Source: an uncultured Erysipelotrichaceae bacterium
GTDB lineage: Bacteria; Bacillota_I; Bacilli_A; Erysipelotrichales; Erysipelotrichaceae
Assembly: GCA_934692455.1 (NCBI GenBank)
Contig: CAKUTY010000052.1
Coordinates: forward strand, 1 to 8,524
Length of the DNA stretch: 8,524 nucleotides
Reading direction: 5' to 3'
Made by a program: the position numbers and the translations under genes. The notes under the pieces were generated by a model. That model was not told where the DNA came from. It did not search any database and saw only the letters and a list, made by a program, of their open reading frames with translations. The stretch's first letter is position 1; each line of letters opens with the position of its first letter. Shown one piece after another: positions 6,062-8,524 of this stretch.

Positions 6062-7366
6062 CTACAAATATTTCTTAGTCAAATGAGCCAAGTTATAAAT
6101 GTCTTTACTAGACATGAACACATATACTGCATCGCCATTTGAAGCTAATAACTTAGCACCTTTTTCATCTTCACTTAATACAATAGAACCATCAATCATC
6201 TTAGCTAAATAATTAATATCAATATCAGTGCCATCTTGCTTATCATCGATAGAAGTAAAATCTAATAAATAAATCTTGTCCGCTAACTCTAAAGCTTCCT
6301 TAAAAACTTTCGCAAAATGAAGGACTCTAGAAGCGCGATGTGGTTTAAAGATTGCCACTACCTTCTTATCGGGATAGCGAAGTCTTGTAGCCTTTAAAGT
6401 CACTGCAACTTCAGTTGGATGATGTGCATAATCATCAACAAGAATCGAATTATGATATTCCTCTACGATATATCTACGTTTTGGACCCTTATAATCAGTA
6501 AATGATTCTTCAACTACATTTAAGTCCAAACCTAATTTATAAGCCAAAGATATAACGCCTAAGGCATCAATCAATAAGTGCCTACCGATCAAAGGCAAAT
6601 TAAATGTCTTAACAAATTCACCTTTAAAATATAAATCAAAAGTAGCGCCCTTATTAGTCTCAACTAGATTATTCGCATAGAAATCATCACAGTCTTCAAA
6701 ACCAAAACTATAATTTTCTTTGCCATTAAAGTCTAGTTTCTTACACCAACTATCATCACCATAATAGAAAGTAATCTTTTTAACATTACCAATAAACTTT
6801 TGATAAGAATTGAAATAATCAACTTCATCCTTAAAGAAATCTACATGATCAATTTCAATATTATTGATAACTGCATAATCAGGATAATATGAATGGAAAT
6901 GATTTCTGAACTCATCAGATTCAACACATAAGTATTCACTATCCTTAGCTAAATACCCTTCTCCATCACCGATTAGATAAGCTGTCTTATAGAAATGTGA
7001 TAAGACATTCTTACACATTGTAGTAGTTGTTGTCTTACCATGAGATCCACTTAGTGAAACAGACTTATAATTCTTCATAAGTTCACCAAGATACTCATGA
7101 TATCTATAACACTTACAAGTTGTATTATTTCTAGCCTCTATAACTTCAGGGAAATCTTCCAAGAAAGCATTGCCAATAATCACTGTGTAGTTATCTTTAA
7201 TATTATTTGGATCAAAATTAACAATCTTAATATCATGCTTAATAAGTTCATCTTCAGTAAAGAAATGTTTATCTAAATCTGAACCCATTACCTCATTACC
7301 AATTTCTTTCAACATGACAGCTAGAGCCGCCATACCAGAACCCTTTATACCAATGAAATAAAACAT
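6062..7366 (-). CDS. murC: UDP-N-acetylmuramate--L-alanine ligase (MurC)
   Basis: First amino-acid-adding ligase of peptidoglycan synthesis: ATP-dependent joining of L-alanine to UDP-MurNAc in the cytoplasm. The 434-residue length is normal. The N-terminal Rossmann domain begins MFYFIGIKGSGMAALA. The central Mur-ligase domain has the P-loop GSHGKTT (107-113), ESDE (149-152) and NNIEIDH (168-174). The C-terminal domain is marked by GPKRR (294-298) and DDYAHHPTEV (311-320), the MurC signature. The ATG at 7366 has AAAGGA seven bases upstream, in the last codons of the preceding gene, with a 3-nt gap. It is followed by the ytxG-ytxH-ccpA-tyrS group, as in Bacillus. No terminator separates it from that group. 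Confidence 0.98.
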   Translation of the reverse strand: MFYFIGIKGSGMAALAVMLKEIGNEVMGSDLDKHFFTEDELIKHDIKIVNFDPNNIKDNYTVIIGNAFLEDFPEVIEARNNTTCKCYRYHEYLGELMKNYKSVSLSGSHGKTTTTTMCKNVLSHFYKTAYLIGDGEGYLAKDSEYLCVESDEFRNHFHSYYPDYAVINNIEIDHVDFFKDEVDYFNSYQKFIGNVKKITFYYGDDSWCKKLDFNGKENYSFGFEDCDDFYANNLVETNKGATFDLYFKGEFVKTFNLPLIGRHLLIDALGVISLAYKLGLDLNVVEESFTDYKGPKRRYIVEEYHNSILVDDYAHHPTEVAVTLKATRLRYPDKKVVAIFKPHRASRVLHFAKVFKEALELADKIYLLDFTSIDDKQDGTDIDINYLAKMIDGSIVLSEDEKGAKLLASNGDAVYVFMSSKDIYNLAHLTKKYL

Positions 7367-7369
7367 ATC

Positions 7370-8035
7370 TTAGTCCTTTGTCTTATACAACTCATCAAAC
7401 AAATTGATTTCAGCCGTCTTATCCATATCATCTTTTTCATTAAAATCAACGCTTGAAAAGATATCGGCCAAATCAGAAGTAACATCAGTAGCTACCTTCT
7501 TTGAATTGTCTACTTTCTTAGTTTCCTTTTGAACATTAGTAATAGACTCATAACCATAAATTGGAGATAAAACTGTTCCTAAATAACTTGAGCGAGGCTT
7601 TTCTAAACATGCATAATTTACATCAGAAATTGGTTCCTTAGTCTTCTTCTCTTCCTTTTCAAGACTACCAAACATAGGGCTCAAGAAAGGTTGAGCCACA
7701 TACTTTTCCTCAGGTTCTTCTCTTTTAACATCATCATAAACAGGAGTCTTAATAACATCAATAAAGTCATTACGTTCTTCTTTTTGTTCATAATTAATAA
7801 AAGTATTATTAACTTTAGATTCTTGTACCACTCTTTTAACAGGTTCTTCTCTTTTAACCTCTTCAACCTTAACAACAGACTCCTCTTTTTTAACCTCAGG
7901 CTTCTTATACAAAATATCTGAAGCTTTCATCCTACTCTCAGGCCTTCTATTCTTAACCTCTGGATTAGAGACATCATATTCGTCTTCAAATAATAAATCA
8001 ATAAATTTTTGTTTCAATGTTTGTGAACTTGCCAT
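7370..8035 (-). CDS. Largely disordered protein of unknown function preceding murC
   Basis: A 221-residue protein very rich in Lys, Glu, Asp and Val with long stretches of low complexity (KKEESVVKVEEVKREEP), so mostly disordered. It has no membrane helix or signal. Ordered-looking islands: an N-terminal amphipathic segment KQKFIDLLFEDEYD (8-21), three short motifs with Thr/Ser-Pro then an aromatic (IKTPVYD 95-101, FLSPMFG 117-123, VLSPIYG 155-161), and a C-terminal helix EINLFDELY (209-217). VKREEP occurs twice (60-65, 103-108). The gene lies 3 nt before murC. In Bacillus the gene near this place encodes SftA, a division-linked DNA translocase with a disordered N-terminal part; this protein has no motor domain. 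A septum-associated linker or adaptor is a guess. The start at 8035 has an imperfect SD (AAGGTAGG), 18 nt after the previous stop. Confidence 0.8.
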   Translation of the reverse strand: MASSQTLKQKFIDLLFEDEYDVSNPEVKNRRPESRMKASDILYKKPEVKKEESVVKVEEVKREEPVKRVVQESKVNNTFINYEQKEERNDFIDVIKTPVYDDVKREEPEEKYVAQPFLSPMFGSLEKEEKKTKEPISDVNYACLEKPRSSYLGTVLSPIYGYESITNVQKETKKVDNSKKVATDVTSDLADIFSSVDFNEKDDMDKTAEINLFDELYKTKD

Positions 8036-8053
8036 AACTTAACCTACCTTCTT

Positions 8054-8245
8054 TTATTCTACTACACTTTCACCATCAGTTTTCTTTAATTGGGGATTTG
8101 ACAACACTCTTGGTTCTAAAACAATCTTACCATTTGGATATTCTTTTACCTCATAGTAATCATACTTGGCTCCTCTTAAAACCACCCTTTTCTTACTATC
8201 TAATTTAGCTGTATATTCTTTATCTTTTTTCATAAGTTTTACCAT
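8054..8245 (-). CDS. Small AbrB/antitoxin-like protein without an adjacent toxin
   Basis: A 63-residue protein. The core YTAKLDSKKRVVLRGAKYDYYEVKEYPNGKIVLEPRVL reads as beta strands with a turn, in the pattern (AKxDxKKRVxLRGAKYxYYxVKEYxNGxIxLEPR) that I recall from small AbrB/MazE-like antitoxin components in Firmicutes. The acidic tail is short, and no toxin-like partner lies on either side in this window. The first ATG (8245) touches a perfect 14-bp palindrome; a second ATG at 8233 (MKKDKEY) fits the usual family start about as well, and neither has a good SD. First gene after the two-way terminator, so it probably heads the transcription unit with the disordered protein and murC. A DNA-binding autoregulator is plausible. 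Assignment is by pattern memory only. Confidence 0.6.
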   Translation of the reverse strand: MVKLMKKDKEYTAKLDSKKRVVLRGAKYDYYEVKEYPNGKIVLEPRVLSNPQLKKTDGESVVE

Positions 8246-8259
8246 GTGGGATATCCCAC
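8246..8259. promoter_or_regulatory. Perfect 14-bp palindrome at the start of the AbrB-like gene (candidate operator)
   Basis: GTGGGATATCCCAC is its own reverse complement and directly abuts the first ATG of the small gene. It lies 13 bp downstream of the -10 box, so in the early transcribed region. It is the most GC-rich block in an otherwise AT-rich gap. It could be an operator for the small protein itself, or in RNA a 5-bp hairpin next to the start codon. Confidence 0.5.
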
Positions 8260-8272
8260 TTTCTATGTATTT

Positions 8273-8278
8273 ATTATA
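8273..8278 (-). promoter_or_regulatory. Candidate -10 box for the AbrB-like/murC transcription unit
   Basis: A perfect TATAAT lies on the - strand 27 bp before the first ATG of the small gene and just after the terminator hairpin. At the proper distance I find only TTCGTT, which is a poor -35, so the promoter may be weak or need an activator. Confidence 0.45.
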
Positions 8279-8291
8279 CGCTATATTATGT

Positions 8292-8322
8292 AAAAAACGA
8301 AGCCTTAAAAGCTTCGTTTTTT
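8292..8322. terminator. Strong bidirectional intrinsic terminator
   Basis: AAAAAACGAAGC (8292-8303) and GCTTCGTTTTTT (8311-8322) are perfectly complementary with a 7-nt loop. This gives a GC-richer 6-bp core and a six-T tail on both strands. It lies 25 nt after the stop of the PTS gene and ends that transcript; it also insulates the AbrB-like unit. Confidence 0.88.
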
Positions 8323-8347
8323 AATTTATTTTCATTTTTAGTTAATA

Positions 8348-8524
8348 TTATTTGTTAAGTTCTTTCTTGCCCAAATAGTAAGTAACACCGAATGACACTA
8401 TAGTAGCAATCACCATTACAGCCATCATAATAATGAAATTATTACATGTTCCATCTGGAGAGATATAAGCTGCAAAACTAATAAATCCAGGAGTAGAAAT
8501 TACATATTGAGTACCACCTAAGAT
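8348..8524 (-). CDS. Probable PTS sugar permease EIIC, C-terminal end only
   Basis: The last 58 codons of a gene entering from the right edge: ILGGTQYVISTPGFISF, a short loop (AAYISPDGTCNN), then a hydrophobic helix FIIMMAVMVIATIVSFGVTYYLG and the polar end KKELNK. A Gly-rich stretch with a Pro-Gly-Phe turn followed by a final helix ending in (V/T)xYxLG is how glucose/glucoside-type PTS EIIC domains end. A linked EIIB or EIIA would have to be N-terminal, since nothing follows this helix. Substrate cannot be told from this fragment, and another transporter family is possible. A PTS gene beside a ccpA operon makes sense for catabolite control but may be chance. Confidence 0.6.
   Translation of the reverse strand: MLGGTQYVISTPGFISFAAYISPDGTCNNFIIMMAVMVIATIVSFGVTYYLGKKELNK

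Noticed and set aside
7681..7875. Second - strand frame inside the disordered protein gene
   Set aside because: A low-complexity Leu/Lys/Met-rich translation made by reading AAG/GAA-rich codons in another frame; no start signal.

Overview
The window is AT-rich, uses the standard genetic code (tryptophan is TGG in the genes I read), and has the gene style of a low-GC Firmicute. The MEP-pathway ispH, the DUF948/murC/ccpA/tyrS cluster and the compact operon architecture suggest a member of the Erysipelotrichia or a related Bacillota lineage. This placement is inference from gene content, not from a database search.

Layout: a 5'-truncated ispH lies on the + strand (1-620). Everything else is on the - strand. 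Read in the direction of transcription (from high to low coordinates) the order is: the 3' end of a probable PTS EIIC gene (8524-8348); a strong two-way terminator (8292-8322); a -10 box and a perfect 14-bp palindrome; a small AbrB/antitoxin-like gene; a 221-residue disordered acidic/basic protein; murC; a 69-bp gap with a good sigma-A promoter overlapped by a cre-like operator; a DUF948/YtxG-like membrane protein; a YtxH/LEA-like helical repeat protein; a CcpA-type LacI regulator; tyrS; a small lipoprotein; and a MurJ/SpoVB-type flippase. The flippase gene ends 11 bp inside the convergent ispH. Gaps within the - strand run are 1-18 nt except the promoter gap, so this is probably one long operon with an internal, CcpA-regulated promoter.

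The order murC - ytxG - ytxH - ccpA - tyrS matches, in condensed form, the Bacillus subtilis order murC-ytxG-ytxH-ytxJ-aroA-ccpA-...-tyrS (from memory). The operon joins cell-wall precursor synthesis (MurC) and export (MurJ) with carbon catabolite control (CcpA) and tyrosine charging (TyrS).

Most of the window is ordinary conserved chromosome and I see no phage, transposon, CRISPR array or defence island. The parts worth a second look are: the cre-like site over the promoter that drives the ccpA gene itself; the palindrome at the start of the AbrB-like gene; the disordered protein before murC with repeated [ST]P-x-aromatic motifs, in the position held by SftA in Bacillus; an 11-residue exact protein repeat whose DNA copies differ only at third positions; and a stem-loop in the part of ccpA that encodes the hinge.
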